Source of the DNA: Amycolatopsis alba DSM 44262 | GTDB lineage: Bacteria; Actinomycetota; Actinomycetes; Mycobacteriales; Pseudonocardiaceae | Length of the DNA stretch: 64,000 nucleotides | Assembly (NCBI RefSeq): GCF_000384215.1 | Contig: NZ_KB913032.1 | Location: 310,001 to 374,000, forward strand | Reading direction: 5' to 3' | Part shown: in pieces, positions 56,801 through 64,000 of the stretch | Numbering within the stretch: the first letter of the stretch is position 1 | How the letters are laid out: each line of letters starts with the position of its first letter | Notes under the pieces: generated by a model | The model's database searches: none | What the model was told of the DNA's origin: nothing | What the model saw: only the letters and a program-made list of their open reading frames with translations | Position numbers and translations under genes: made by a program

Positions 56801-58803
56801 TGGAAGCGGGTGCGGAGGTCGTGGTCGGCGTGGTCGAGGACCTGCGGGTCGATCAGCAGGCCGAAGTCGTAGATCCAGGACCGGCCGCCGTCCTCGCGGC
56901 GCAGTTCGTACGGCCGTTCGTCGACGACCTCGACGCCCATGCGCTGCAGGACCGGGAGCACCTTGGAGAGGGTGACGCCCTCGCCGCGCAGGTACAGCTT
57001 GAACCGCCGCTCCCCCGGCTCGGCGTCGGCGGGCAGGTAGAACGACAGCGACAGGTCGCCCTCGTCGGTCAGCGACTCCAGGGAGCGGAGGTCCGCGAGC
57101 GCTTCGAGCGCGGTGAAGTCCTCCTTGTAGCCCTCGGGGAACACCGCGGCGAACCGCTGTCCCTGTTCGCCCGCGGACTCCTCGCCCAGCAGGCCGATCG
57201 CGACGCCGCTGTCCCCGGCGCGCTCGCGGCGCTCGGCGAGGATCGCCTCGACCATCCGGTCGTCCCAGCTGCGGACGGCTTCGTTGAGCCGTTCCTGGAT
57301 GCGCAGGGTGTCCGGTTCGGACCGCTGCGAGGGGTCGGTGTGCACGATGAAGTGCACCTGCGCGAGCACGGTTTCCCCGATACGCGCGCTGTACTCCAGT
57401 TGCGTGCCTTCGAGTTCTTCGAGCAGGACCTCCTGCATCGCGAGCCGCGAACGGGTCGTGTAGCGGTCACGCGGGAGGTACACGAGGCAGGAGTAGAAGC
57501 GGCCGTACGGGTCGCGGCGCAGGAACAGCCGGAGCCGTCTGCGATCCGACAGCGTGATCGCGCCGGTCGTCGTCGAGTACAGCGAGTCGGTGTCGGCCGA
57601 GAACAGGTCCGCGCGCGGCCAGTTCTGCAGCACTTCGAGCATCCGCTGGCCGGAGAAGGACTCCATCGGGAAGCCCGCGCGGTGGATGACCTCGCGGACC
57701 CGGTTGCAGACCACCGGGATGTCCAGCACGTTCTCGTGCAGGGCGGTGGTGGTGAACATGCCGAGGAAGCGGTGTTCGCCGGTGACGTTTCCCTTGTCGT
57801 CGAACGTTTTTACGCCGACGTAGTACGGGTAGACCGGGCGGTGCACCGTGGACGGCGCGCTCGCCTGGGTCAGCACCAGCAGGGTCGGCGCGAGCGCGGA
57901 CGCCGCCGTGTCGGGCCCGGCGGTGAGGCTGCGCGCGGCGAGGCTGTCCTGGCGCAGCACACCCAGCCCGGTCGCGAGCACCGCGCGCAAGGCGGGTTCG
58001 TCGCTGTCCGGGTGCGGGTTGTCGATCAGCTCGTAGCGCCGGTAGCCCAGGAAGGTGAAGTGACCGTCGGCGAGCCAGCGCAGCAGCCGGGCACCTTCGG
58101 CGACCTCGCTCTCGGACAGCTGCGACGGGTTCCCGTCCAGCTCGTCGGCGAGACGGCGCGCCGTCTCCGCCATCTTGTCGGTGTCCTCGACGACCTCACG
58201 CACGTCACCCAGCACCGACGACAGCCGGTTGTCCAGCTCGCGGGCGCGGTTCGGGTCCGTCACCAGGTCGATCTCGATGTACATCCACGACTCGGCCGCG
58301 GAGTTCAGCGGCGGATCGGCCGGGTCGGCGTCCGGGTGGACCTCCAGCAGTTCGCCGGTGAGGTCGCGGCTGACCACGACGATCGGGTGCACGATGCGCT
58401 GCACCTGCACCCCGTCCCGCGCGAACTCGGCCGCGACGGAATCCACCAGATACGGCATGTCGTCCGTGACGACCTGCACGACGGTCGCCTCACGCGTCCA
58501 GCCGTCTTCGGGACCCGTCGGATTCAGCAGCCGCACCGCGGGGCGGCCGGGCATCCGGTCCTTCGCCAGCTGCAGATGCGAACGGACGGCGCCGACGAGG
58601 TCGACCGGATCGTCACCGAGAATCTCTTCGGCCGGGATGTGCCGGTAGTACAGGCGGATCAGTTCGCCGATCTCCGGGGCGTACGCCGCGGCGGCGTCGA
58701 TCAGGTCGTCCCGGATCTGCTCCGGGTTCACCGACCGGCGCCGGGCGCCATCCTCGGTGCCGACATCTTTTCCGGGCAGGGACGAGACTCCCGTCGAGCT
58801 CAT
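53830..58803 (-). CDS. gdh: NAD-specific glutamate dehydrogenase, 180-kDa type
   Basis: 1657 residues, the size of the large L_180 enzymes. N-terminal ACT-like/regulatory region of about 700 residues, then the catalytic part with RFGDVARGGLRWSDRREDF and VPVGAKGGFVVKR (substrate-binding and catalytic Lys region), followed by the Rossmann domain with VVGIGDMMGDVFGNGML and EGGNLGLTQLGRIEFA. Oxidises glutamate to 2-oxoglutarate and ammonia with NAD. In mycobacteria this enzyme is inhibited by GarA. ATG at 58803 (MSSTGVSSL) with GGAG 11 nt upstream; the longer frame adds a Trp/Cys-rich stretch unlike a protein N terminus. Confidence 0.95.
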   Translation of the reverse strand: MSSTGVSSLPGKDVGTEDGARRRSVNPEQIRDDLIDAAAAYAPEIGELIRLYYRHIPAEEILGDDPVDLVGAVRSHLQLAKDRMPGRPAVRLLNPTGPEDGWTREATVVQVVTDDMPYLVDSVAAEFARDGVQVQRIVHPIVVVSRDLTGELLEVHPDADPADPPLNSAAESWMYIEIDLVTDPNRARELDNRLSSVLGDVREVVEDTDKMAETARRLADELDGNPSQLSESEVAEGARLLRWLADGHFTFLGYRRYELIDNPHPDSDEPALRAVLATGLGVLRQDSLAARSLTAGPDTAASALAPTLLVLTQASAPSTVHRPVYPYYVGVKTFDDKGNVTGEHRFLGMFTTTALHENVLDIPVVCNRVREVIHRAGFPMESFSGQRMLEVLQNWPRADLFSADTDSLYSTTTGAITLSDRRRLRLFLRRDPYGRFYSCLVYLPRDRYTTRSRLAMQEVLLEELEGTQLEYSARIGETVLAQVHFIVHTDPSQRSEPDTLRIQERLNEAVRSWDDRMVEAILAERRERAGDSGVAIGLLGEESAGEQGQRFAAVFPEGYKEDFTALEALADLRSLESLTDEGDLSLSFYLPADAEPGERRFKLYLRGEGVTLSKVLPVLQRMGVEVVDERPYELRREDGGRSWIYDFGLLIDPQVLDHADHDLRTRFQDAFHAAWRGDCEVDGFNGLVLRAGLTWRQAAILRAYSRYLRQTKIPFSQEYIETTVLAHTDIATALVRLFETRFDLSLGDEARASQADQLTTEIGKLVDEVTSLDEDRILRRLMAVILATLRTNYHVTDEAGNSRQYLALKLDPSAVPELPEPRPKYEIFVYSPRIEGVHLRFGDVARGGLRWSDRREDFRTEILGLVKAQAVKNAVIVPVGAKGGFVVKRPPAATGDPGLDRDAQLNEGIACYRMFISGLLDVTDNRVEGKTVPAPGVVRHDGDDSYLVVAADKGTAKFSDIANEVSANYRFWLGDAFASGGSVGYDHKAMGITAKGAWESVKRNFRELGKDTQTEDFTVVGIGDMMGDVFGNGMLLSEHIRLVAAFNHLHIFLDPAPDSASSFAERRRLFDLPRSSWEDYDRSLISEGGGIYSRSAKTIPVSPQVREALGLAEDVTALAPNDLMQAILLSPVELLWNGGIGTYVKAERESHADAGDKANDALRVNGNQLRVKVVGEGGNLGLTQLGRIEFARAGGKINTDALDNSAGVDCSDHEVNIKILLDHLVSTGSLGAEQRNELLEQMTDEVGELVLADNYRQNAVLGVSRAHAGPMVSVHQRLVAALVAKGAFDRKLEALPSSAEFRALEKAGEGLTSPELATLLAHVKLDLKDELLASELPDSEVFSRRLPEYFPKPLREQFGDAIFQHPLKREIITTMVANEVVDGAGISYVYRLMEEMNATATDAVRAYAVVTHVYDLPSLWAQIDALDNVVPTEVADEMMLETRRLLDRAARWFLTNRPQPLAPLAEINRFGRVVGELAPRAHELLRGVECASVDANTERLIGKGVPTELAERIALLLHTFGLLDVTDVAELAEQQAGIDAVHTPPETAGLYYALSDHLGIDKMLTSISGLERGNRWHALARLALRDDVYGSLRTITLDALRHSDSGTDPDEKIAHWEKTNASRLQRARVALDEISQIGKLDLATLSVAARQIRSTVR

Positions 58804-59145
58804 TTGAGGCAACTCTCCACAGTAGCGAGATTGACACCGCGACCGGCACGACTCTGTACCGGCCCAGACCCAACCTACAGCTCCGGACTGTCGGCTCCAC
58901 AAGGCCGGGTCATTCCCCGCCGTCGAAGATTTCCCTGCTCAGATGCCGGAATCGCCGTGATCGGTTCAGCTACTCACCGGTCACATCGGCGGTCTGTCCG
59001 GCCCATCCCGCGACCCGCCACACCGGGGTGACCAGCACCCATTGCCGCGCACGGACACGACTCCCGGCCTCACCCGGCCGACTGAATCGTTCAAGACCCA
59101 CACGGCGGTCACCGGGGTGAGCAAGGGACCTTTGCTATCGCGCGG
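58804..59145. other. Upstream region of gdh
   Basis: 342 nt between the 3' end of the 920-residue gene and gdh, both on the minus strand, so it should hold the gdh promoter. The sequence CACCGGGGTGA occurs twice (59021-59031 and 59110-59120) and is itself palindromic. A short imperfect hairpin (59120-59136) lies just after the upstream gene's stop. No gene seen. Confidence 0.5.
59120..59136 (-). terminator. Short hairpin after the 920-residue gene
   Basis: agcaaggg pairs with cctttgct with one mismatch around a single central base, about 10 nt beyond the stop. Weak terminator candidate. Confidence 0.35.
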
Positions 59146-61908
59146 TCAGTCGCTCCCGTTGGCGCGGTGCCGGTCGTGGCCGTTGACCGGACGCTTTCCC
59201 GAGTCCTGTGAGCCGAGTTGTTTCACGAGCGCGGCGGCGCTCGCCGTCCCCGCCTGATGCTCGGCGAGCGCACGGGCGAGCAGATCGGCGAGACCGGCGT
59301 CCGGCGGCGGCTCGTCCTCCGCGATCGCGCGGGCGTAGCTCTCCGGGAAGGGGGTGACCGGCCGCCAGGAGCCGGTGTCGGTCAGCGGGTCCAAGGCAGG
59401 CGGCATCCGCAACCGCGGCAGCCAAGGATCCGCGACCTCGTCCTTGGGGGTTTCCGGTGTTCCGCCGTTGTACGACGGCGGCGGGTCTTCCCGAGGCGGC
59501 GGCGCGAGCGGGACGGCGGGTTCGGCGTACTCGACCGGAGGCTGCTCCCGGTGGGCGCGTTCCTCGGCGACGGGTTCGGGATGGACGGGATCCGTGGCGC
59601 CATCCGCGCGACGGCGGCCACGCCCCTGGCCGCCCGCGCTCGAGATCCCGAGCCGGTCCAGTACCGATTTCGCCGCCACGGAACCGTGCTCGGCGTCATG
59701 CCTGGTCTTGCGCGAAACGGGCGCGGCGGACCGGCGGACACGCTCTTCGGCCGCCCACTCGTCGCTCTCCCACAACGGCGCGGCGGTCCCCGGCGGACGA
59801 GGCGGTTCGGTCTCCGCGGTCATCCTCGGCCGGGGTTCGGCCGCGGGTTCCGGAGCCAGAAGCAGTTCCGGGACAACGGGTTCCGGGGCCGGTACGGGCA
59901 TCGGCTCCTCGTACCGGGCCGGTGCTTCGGCGCGCCGCCTGCCGGCCGTGGGCTCCGGACGGGCAGCCACCGGATCCGGAACGACGGTCTCGGGAGCCTC
60001 GTGCGCCACGGGCGCCTCCGGACGGCGGCGCCGCGAGCGCTCCGGTTCCGGACGCGCTACCGGCTCGGGGCTCGGCGCGGGCTCCGGTTTCGGCGGCGGC
60101 ATCAGCTTCGGCGCGGCGGGTTCGGCCTTGGGCTCGAACCTGATCGTCGGCTTGGGTTGCCGAGGTTTCTTCGGTACCCGGCGCCGCCAATCGCTGTCGG
60201 ACGCCGCGGCTTCCCGAACCGGCTCCGGACGAGGCGGCGGCTTCAGTACTGGCGCTTCGGTCTTTTCCGCGACCGGTGCCACGGCAGGCTCCGGTCGCGG
60301 AGGCGCCACGGGACGCTCCGGCTGCCGCGGAGATGCGGAAGGCGTCTCAGTCTGCCGCGAAGGCCCGGTTAGCCGCAGAGGTGCGGCAGTGGGCTCGATC
60401 TGCTGCGGAGGCGCGGAAGGGGGCTCGGTTTGCCATGGGGGTGTGAGAGAGGGTCCGGTCTGCTGCAGGGGTGCGGCAGAGGGCTCGGTTTGCCGCGGAG
60501 ATGCGATGGGAAGCTCAACCTGCCGCGAAGGCGTGGCTGGACGCGAAGGCTCGACCGGCCGGTGCCGCGCCGGCGCGGGCTCCGGCTGCCTGCTTTGCCG
60601 CACGGGCTGCGGCGGCTCGTGGCGAACCGGCGGCTCGGCCGCGGCCCGCTTCGGGGGTGCCACATCGATCGCCGTCATCACCGCGGTCACCTCGGCGGCC
60701 TCCGGCGCGGGAACCGACACTGGAGCGGGAGCCGCCGTGACGGCCGGCCTCGCGGCGACAGCCCGCAGGACGTCGTCGAGGTCGACAGCGGCATTCTCGG
60801 TCGCGCCGAACTCACCGACCAGGACGTTGCACGCCTGCCTGCGCGCGCGGGCGTGCAGATGCTCGGCGGCACGCGAACGGTGCAGGCAGCCGATGGCCTC
60901 CTCGGCCCGGCCGAGCCGTTCCTCGATCTGCGCGAGTTCCAGCCACAGCCGCGCCGTGACGGCGTGAAGATTGTGGTCCTCGGTACCGGCGACCGACTCT
61001 CGCACGAGCATGCCCGCGGCTTCACCTGATCCCGCGGGCAGCAGGACACGGGTGGCCACCGCCAGCCGCAGCCACGCGGCGGGCGCTATCCCGGCGGCGC
61101 GGACCGGCGCGTCGAGGATCGGCTGCGCGACCTCCATCGCCATCTCCGTGTCGCCCCGGTCCAGCAACGTGCAGACGAGTTGCAGGACCAGCCTGACCCG
61201 GACGAGACCTCCGTCGTCGCCAGGGTTTTCGAGCTTCTCCAGCATGCCCAGCCCGGTCCGCGCGGCGTCGGCGGCCGATGTCAGGTCGCCATGCCGACGC
61301 CGATGCGCCGACACCCCGACCCGCAGCAGCGCACGGATCAGCAGCTGCGAATCCGCCGTCATCGAACCGTCGCCTGCCACGAGCTTGTCCGCCTCGGCGA
61401 GCACCCGGTCCAGTTCCGCCTTGCGGCCGAACTGCGCCAAGCAGCCGACGAGGTGACACAACGCCTCGGCCCGGTGCGCCGGTGAGACCGCCGGATCCGC
61501 CAGCAGCGGGCGAAGTGCGGCCAGCCCGGTCAGCGGGATGCCGACGCTACGCGCGCAGACTGCCAGGTCGATCCTCAGCCGGGCGGCGATGTCGCCGTAG
61601 CCCGCGTGTTCGGCGGCGCGCAAGGCGGCCACCGCCCGGCCGACCGTCCGGGGACGGCCACCGAGCCGCACCCGAGCGGTCACCACCAGGCTCTCCGCGC
61701 GGATCCACTGCTCGTCGGCACCGGCCGCCTCGGCGAGCGCGGCCGCGCGCTCCCCGAGGACCAAGGCGAGTTCGGGCGCCCTCAGGTGCAGGGCGTCCGC
61801 TCGTTCGATCAGCCTGCCGACAGCGGACAGGGTTCCCCCGGTGGCAGCCGTCCGCCCACCCACCATGGTGGTGGGTGAGCCCGGCCGTTGGCGCTTGCTG
61901 GCTTCCAC
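59146..61908 (-). CDS. Large TPR/proline-rich protein, function unknown
   Basis: 920 residues with three regions. About 20-370: an all-helical, TPR-like repeat domain (ALHLRAPELALVLGERAAALAE, AEALCHLVGCLAQFGRKAELD, LWLELAQIEERLGRAEEAIG). About 375-790: a proline/glutamate/arginine-rich, surely disordered linker with loosely repeated PRQTEPSAAP-like and PRPEPV-like elements. About 830-900: a conserved-looking end, DPLTDTGSWRPVTPFPESYA and GLADLLARALAEHQAGTASAAALV. No signal peptide or membrane helix. I do not recognise a family. Lies between gdh and ettA, adjacent in M. tuberculosis. Confidence 0.7.
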   Translation of the reverse strand: MEASKRQRPGSPTTMVGGRTAATGGTLSAVGRLIERADALHLRAPELALVLGERAAALAEAAGADEQWIRAESLVVTARVRLGGRPRTVGRAVAALRAAEHAGYGDIAARLRIDLAVCARSVGIPLTGLAALRPLLADPAVSPAHRAEALCHLVGCLAQFGRKAELDRVLAEADKLVAGDGSMTADSQLLIRALLRVGVSAHRRRHGDLTSAADAARTGLGMLEKLENPGDDGGLVRVRLVLQLVCTLLDRGDTEMAMEVAQPILDAPVRAAGIAPAAWLRLAVATRVLLPAGSGEAAGMLVRESVAGTEDHNLHAVTARLWLELAQIEERLGRAEEAIGCLHRSRAAEHLHARARRQACNVLVGEFGATENAAVDLDDVLRAVAARPAVTAAPAPVSVPAPEAAEVTAVMTAIDVAPPKRAAAEPPVRHEPPQPVRQSRQPEPAPARHRPVEPSRPATPSRQVELPIASPRQTEPSAAPLQQTGPSLTPPWQTEPPSAPPQQIEPTAAPLRLTGPSRQTETPSASPRQPERPVAPPRPEPAVAPVAEKTEAPVLKPPPRPEPVREAAASDSDWRRRVPKKPRQPKPTIRFEPKAEPAAPKLMPPPKPEPAPSPEPVARPEPERSRRRRPEAPVAHEAPETVVPDPVAARPEPTAGRRRAEAPARYEEPMPVPAPEPVVPELLLAPEPAAEPRPRMTAETEPPRPPGTAAPLWESDEWAAEERVRRSAAPVSRKTRHDAEHGSVAAKSVLDRLGISSAGGQGRGRRRADGATDPVHPEPVAEERAHREQPPVEYAEPAVPLAPPPREDPPPSYNGGTPETPKDEVADPWLPRLRMPPALDPLTDTGSWRPVTPFPESYARAIAEDEPPPDAGLADLLARALAEHQAGTASAAALVKQLGSQDSGKRPVNGHDRHRANGSD

Positions 61909-61924
61909 GGGGAACCCCCGGCCC

Positions 61925-63601
61925 TCAGTCGCGGGTCAGCTTGCGATGGGTGACGCGGTGCGGACGAGCCGCCTCGGCACCGAGACGTTCGACCTTGTTC
62001 TTCTCGTAGCCCTCGAAGTTACCTTCGAACCAGAACCATTGCGAGGGGTTCTCGTCGGTGCCTTCCCAGGCGAGGATGTGCGTGGCGACCCGGTCGAGGA
62101 ACCACCGGTCGTGCGAGATCACCACGGCGCAGCCGGGGAACTGCTCGAGAGCGTTCTCCAGCGACCCCAGGGTCTCGACGTCCAGGTCGTTCGTCGGCTC
62201 GTCGAGCAGGATCAGGTTCCCGCCCTGCTTGAGGGTCAGCGCCAGGTTCAGCCGGTTGCGCTCACCACCGGAGAGCACGCCCGCCGGCTTCTGCTGGTCC
62301 GGACCCTTGAAACCGAACGCGCTGACGTAGGCACGCGAGGGCATTTCGGTCTGCCCGACGTGGATGTAGTCCAGCTTGTCCGAAACCACCTCCCATACCG
62401 TCTTCTTCGGGTCGATCCCGCCGCGGTTCTGGTCCACATAGGACAGTTTGACCGTCTCGCCGATCTTGACCCGGCCGTCGTCCGGCTCCTCGATCCCGAC
62501 GATCGTCTTGAACAGGGTCGTCTTGCCGACACCGTTCGGCCCGATCACGCCGACGATGCCGTTGCGCGGCAGGTCGAACGACAGCCCGTCGATCAGCACA
62601 CGGTCGTCGAAACCCTTGCGCAGCTTCTCGACCTCGACGACCACGCTGCCCAGCCGGGGCCCCGGCGGGATCTGGATCTCTTCGAAGTCGAGCTTGCGGT
62701 GCTTGTCCGCCTCCGCGGCCATCTCCTCGTAGCGGTCCAGCCGGGACCGCGACTTGGTCTGACGGGCCTTGGCGTTGGACCGGACCCATTCGAGTTCGGA
62801 CTTCAGCCGCTTGGCGAGCTTGGCGTCCTTCTTGCCCTGGACCTCGAGGCGCTCGCGCTTCTTCTCCAGGTACGTCGAGTAGTTGCCCTCGTAGCCGACG
62901 ACACGGCCGCGGTCGAGCTCCATGATCCACTGCGCGACGTTGTCCAGGAAGTACCGGTCGTGGGTGACGGCGAGGACGGCGCCGGCGTAGTTGGCGAGGA
63001 ACTGTTCCAGCCACAGCACGCTTTCGGCGTCCAGATGGTTGGTGGGCTCGTCGAGGAGCAGCAGGTCGGGCGCGGACAGGAGCAGCTTGCACAGCGCGAC
63101 CCGGCGGCGCTCACCACCGGAGAGGTGGGTGACCGGCTCTTCCGGCGGCGGGCAGCGCAGGGCGTCCATCGCCTGCTCGACCGCGGAGTCGATCTCCCAC
63201 GCGTCGGCGTGGTCGAGGTCCTCCTGGAGCTTGCCCATCTCCTCCATCAGCTCATCGCTGTAGTCGGTCGCCATCAGCTCGGCGACCTCGTTGAAGCGGT
63301 TGAGCTTGACCTTGATGTCGCCAAGGCCTTCTTCGACGTTTTCGCGGACGGTCTTCTCTTCGTTGAGCACCGGCTCCTGCATGAGGATGCCGACGCTGGC
63401 GCCAGGCTGGAGGAAGGCTTCGCCGTTGCTGGCCTGCTCGATCCCCGCCATGATCTTCAGAACGGTGGACTTACCCGCGCCGTTCGGCCCCACCACGCCG
63501 ATCTTGGCGCCGGGGTAGAACGCGGTGCTGACGTCGTCGAGGATGACCTTGTCCCCGACGGTCTTGCGCACCTTCTTCATGGTGTAGATGAACTCGGCCA
63601 T
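61925..63601 (-). CDS. ettA: Energy-dependent translational throttle protein EttA (ABC-F)
   Basis: 558 residues, two ABC domains joined by a charged linker, no membrane helices. First domain: GPNGAGKST, LSGGERRRVAL, LLLDEPTNHLDAESV; a short arm insertion; linker with EKKRERLEVQGKKDAKLAKR; second domain: GPNGVGKTT, LSGGERNRLNLAL, LLDEPTNDLDVETL. Binds the ribosomal E site and gates the first elongation step according to ATP/ADP. Counterpart of Rv2477c. The upstream gap (97 nt) separates it from ssb on the same strand. Confidence 0.95.
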   Translation of the reverse strand: MAEFIYTMKKVRKTVGDKVILDDVSTAFYPGAKIGVVGPNGAGKSTVLKIMAGIEQASNGEAFLQPGASVGILMQEPVLNEEKTVRENVEEGLGDIKVKLNRFNEVAELMATDYSDELMEEMGKLQEDLDHADAWEIDSAVEQAMDALRCPPPEEPVTHLSGGERRRVALCKLLLSAPDLLLLDEPTNHLDAESVLWLEQFLANYAGAVLAVTHDRYFLDNVAQWIMELDRGRVVGYEGNYSTYLEKKRERLEVQGKKDAKLAKRLKSELEWVRSNAKARQTKSRSRLDRYEEMAAEADKHRKLDFEEIQIPPGPRLGSVVVEVEKLRKGFDDRVLIDGLSFDLPRNGIVGVIGPNGVGKTTLFKTIVGIEEPDDGRVKIGETVKLSYVDQNRGGIDPKKTVWEVVSDKLDYIHVGQTEMPSRAYVSAFGFKGPDQQKPAGVLSGGERNRLNLALTLKQGGNLILLDEPTNDLDVETLGSLENALEQFPGCAVVISHDRWFLDRVATHILAWEGTDENPSQWFWFEGNFEGYEKNKVERLGAEAARPHRVTHRKLTRD

Positions 63602-63698
63602 ACAAGCGATCGTAGAGCGAGCCGATCGGGGCCTTGACGGCGGTCACCACCGAACTACCGACAGTCAGCCTGACATCACTGAGCGAGCATCGGGACCC

Positions 63699-64000
63699 TC
63701 AGCCCACGGGCGCGTCCTCCAGCGCGGTGACCATGGGATTCCCCACCGGCGGCGGAGACAACGGGATCGCCCTGGGCCGATCACGCCCGGCCCGCTGGAT
63801 CTCGACCGAGCACCGCGCGAGGTTGGGGCCGATGGAGAAGGCCTCAAGCTCAGGTAGACCGAGAGGCGCCGGGATCTCCTCCGCGGTCTCGGCGCCGCGC
63901 AGCCGACCGGCCACGATCACCGGATCGCCCTTGCTCAGGCACGCGAACGCCGCCATCGCCAGCTTTCGCCAGCAGGTGACCTTGACCGCGAGTTGCCGCC
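63699..64000 (-). CDS. ssb: Single-stranded DNA-binding protein family, 5' truncated
   Basis: About 100 C-terminal codons; the frame stays open to the window edge. OB-fold signature QLAVKVTCWRKLAMAAFACL followed by SKGDPVIVAGRL, then LEAFSIGPNLARCSVEIQRAG. The tail ends MVTALEDAPVG and lacks the acidic DDDIPF tip of the main SSB, so this is probably the second SSB, like Rv2478c, whose position next to ettA it shares. Confidence 0.85.
   Translation of the reverse strand, partial: RQLAVKVTCWRKLAMAAFACLSKGDPVIVAGRLRGAETAEEIPAPLGLPELEAFSIGPNLARCSVEIQRAGRDRPRAIPLSPPPVGNPMVTALEDAPVG

Noticed and set aside
55654..59031. 1125-codon open frame antisense to gdh
   Set aside because: gdh is unambiguous on the other strand; the frame is low-complexity Arg/Gly/Val and lacks motifs.

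Overview
The window reads as a chromosomal segment of a high-GC actinomycete, most likely Pseudonocardiaceae and Amycolatopsis-like. The reasons are the roughly 70% GC coding style with GTG starts and strongly GC-biased third positions, F420 and mycothiol-type enzymes, an ESX-free but Mycobacterium-like gene order in the right-hand part, and long perfect intergenic hairpins without U-tracts. The species call is inference. The left edge cuts a membrane glycosyltransferase and the right edge cuts an SSB-family gene.

Layout. 1-4.4 kb: a three-gene cell-envelope glycosylation operon (GT39, GT2-GtrA, GT39). 4.6-17.4 kb: general accessory and housekeeping genes (PP2C phosphatase, amidohydrolase, MarR regulator divergent from an MFS pump plus aldo-keto reductase, M48 peptidase, DUF574 methyltransferase, BNR-repeat secreted protein, Ser/Thr kinase, DJ-1/PfpI protein). 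17.4-23.8 kb: a signalling pair, a PAS/SpoIIE-type phosphatase divergent from a 1564-residue soluble hybrid histidine kinase with a long tandem HAMP array. 23.9-26.1 kb: tRNA-Gly, tRNA-Pro, an orphan gene beside the tRNA, a GNAT acetyltransferase and a frame-broken secreted protein. 26.2-32.2 kb: a ROK regulator followed by a translationally coupled sulfonate uptake and desulfonation operon (SsuA/B/C-like transporter, FMN monooxygenase, TauD-like dioxygenase). 32.3-37.0 kb: ECF sigma factor with C-terminal extension, GH27 alpha-galactosidase, a two-gene F420/SnoaL operon with a KstR-like operator and probable leaderless promoter, and a Gly-rich DUF1542-type membrane protein.

37.4-64 kb: the gene order nei1, rpiB, Rv2466c-like, pepN, Rv2468c-like, ctaJ, HNH, glbO, aglA, Rv2474c-like, Rv2475c-like thioesterase, gdh, ettA, ssb follows M. 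tuberculosis Rv2464c-Rv2478c as I recall it. Several genes are interleaved: a ComB-like phosphatase and an MBL hydrolase, a hexapeptide-repeat protein, an MscS channel, an Ig-like/LVIVD/DUF305 trio, and a 920-residue TPR/proline-rich protein.

The most unusual content is repetitive. The 123-codon gene at 44785-45156 encodes a short acidic leader, 15 perfect GTRVT-x hexapeptides and a Cys-bearing tail; the units differ almost only at synonymous positions, so the protein is under selection. Intergenic arrays with an exact 21-bp period occur at 4442-4504 and 37149-37380 (five units forward, five inverted), and their core reads G-T-R-V in one frame, like the hexapeptide gene. Two families of long perfect hairpins sit at gene 3' ends.
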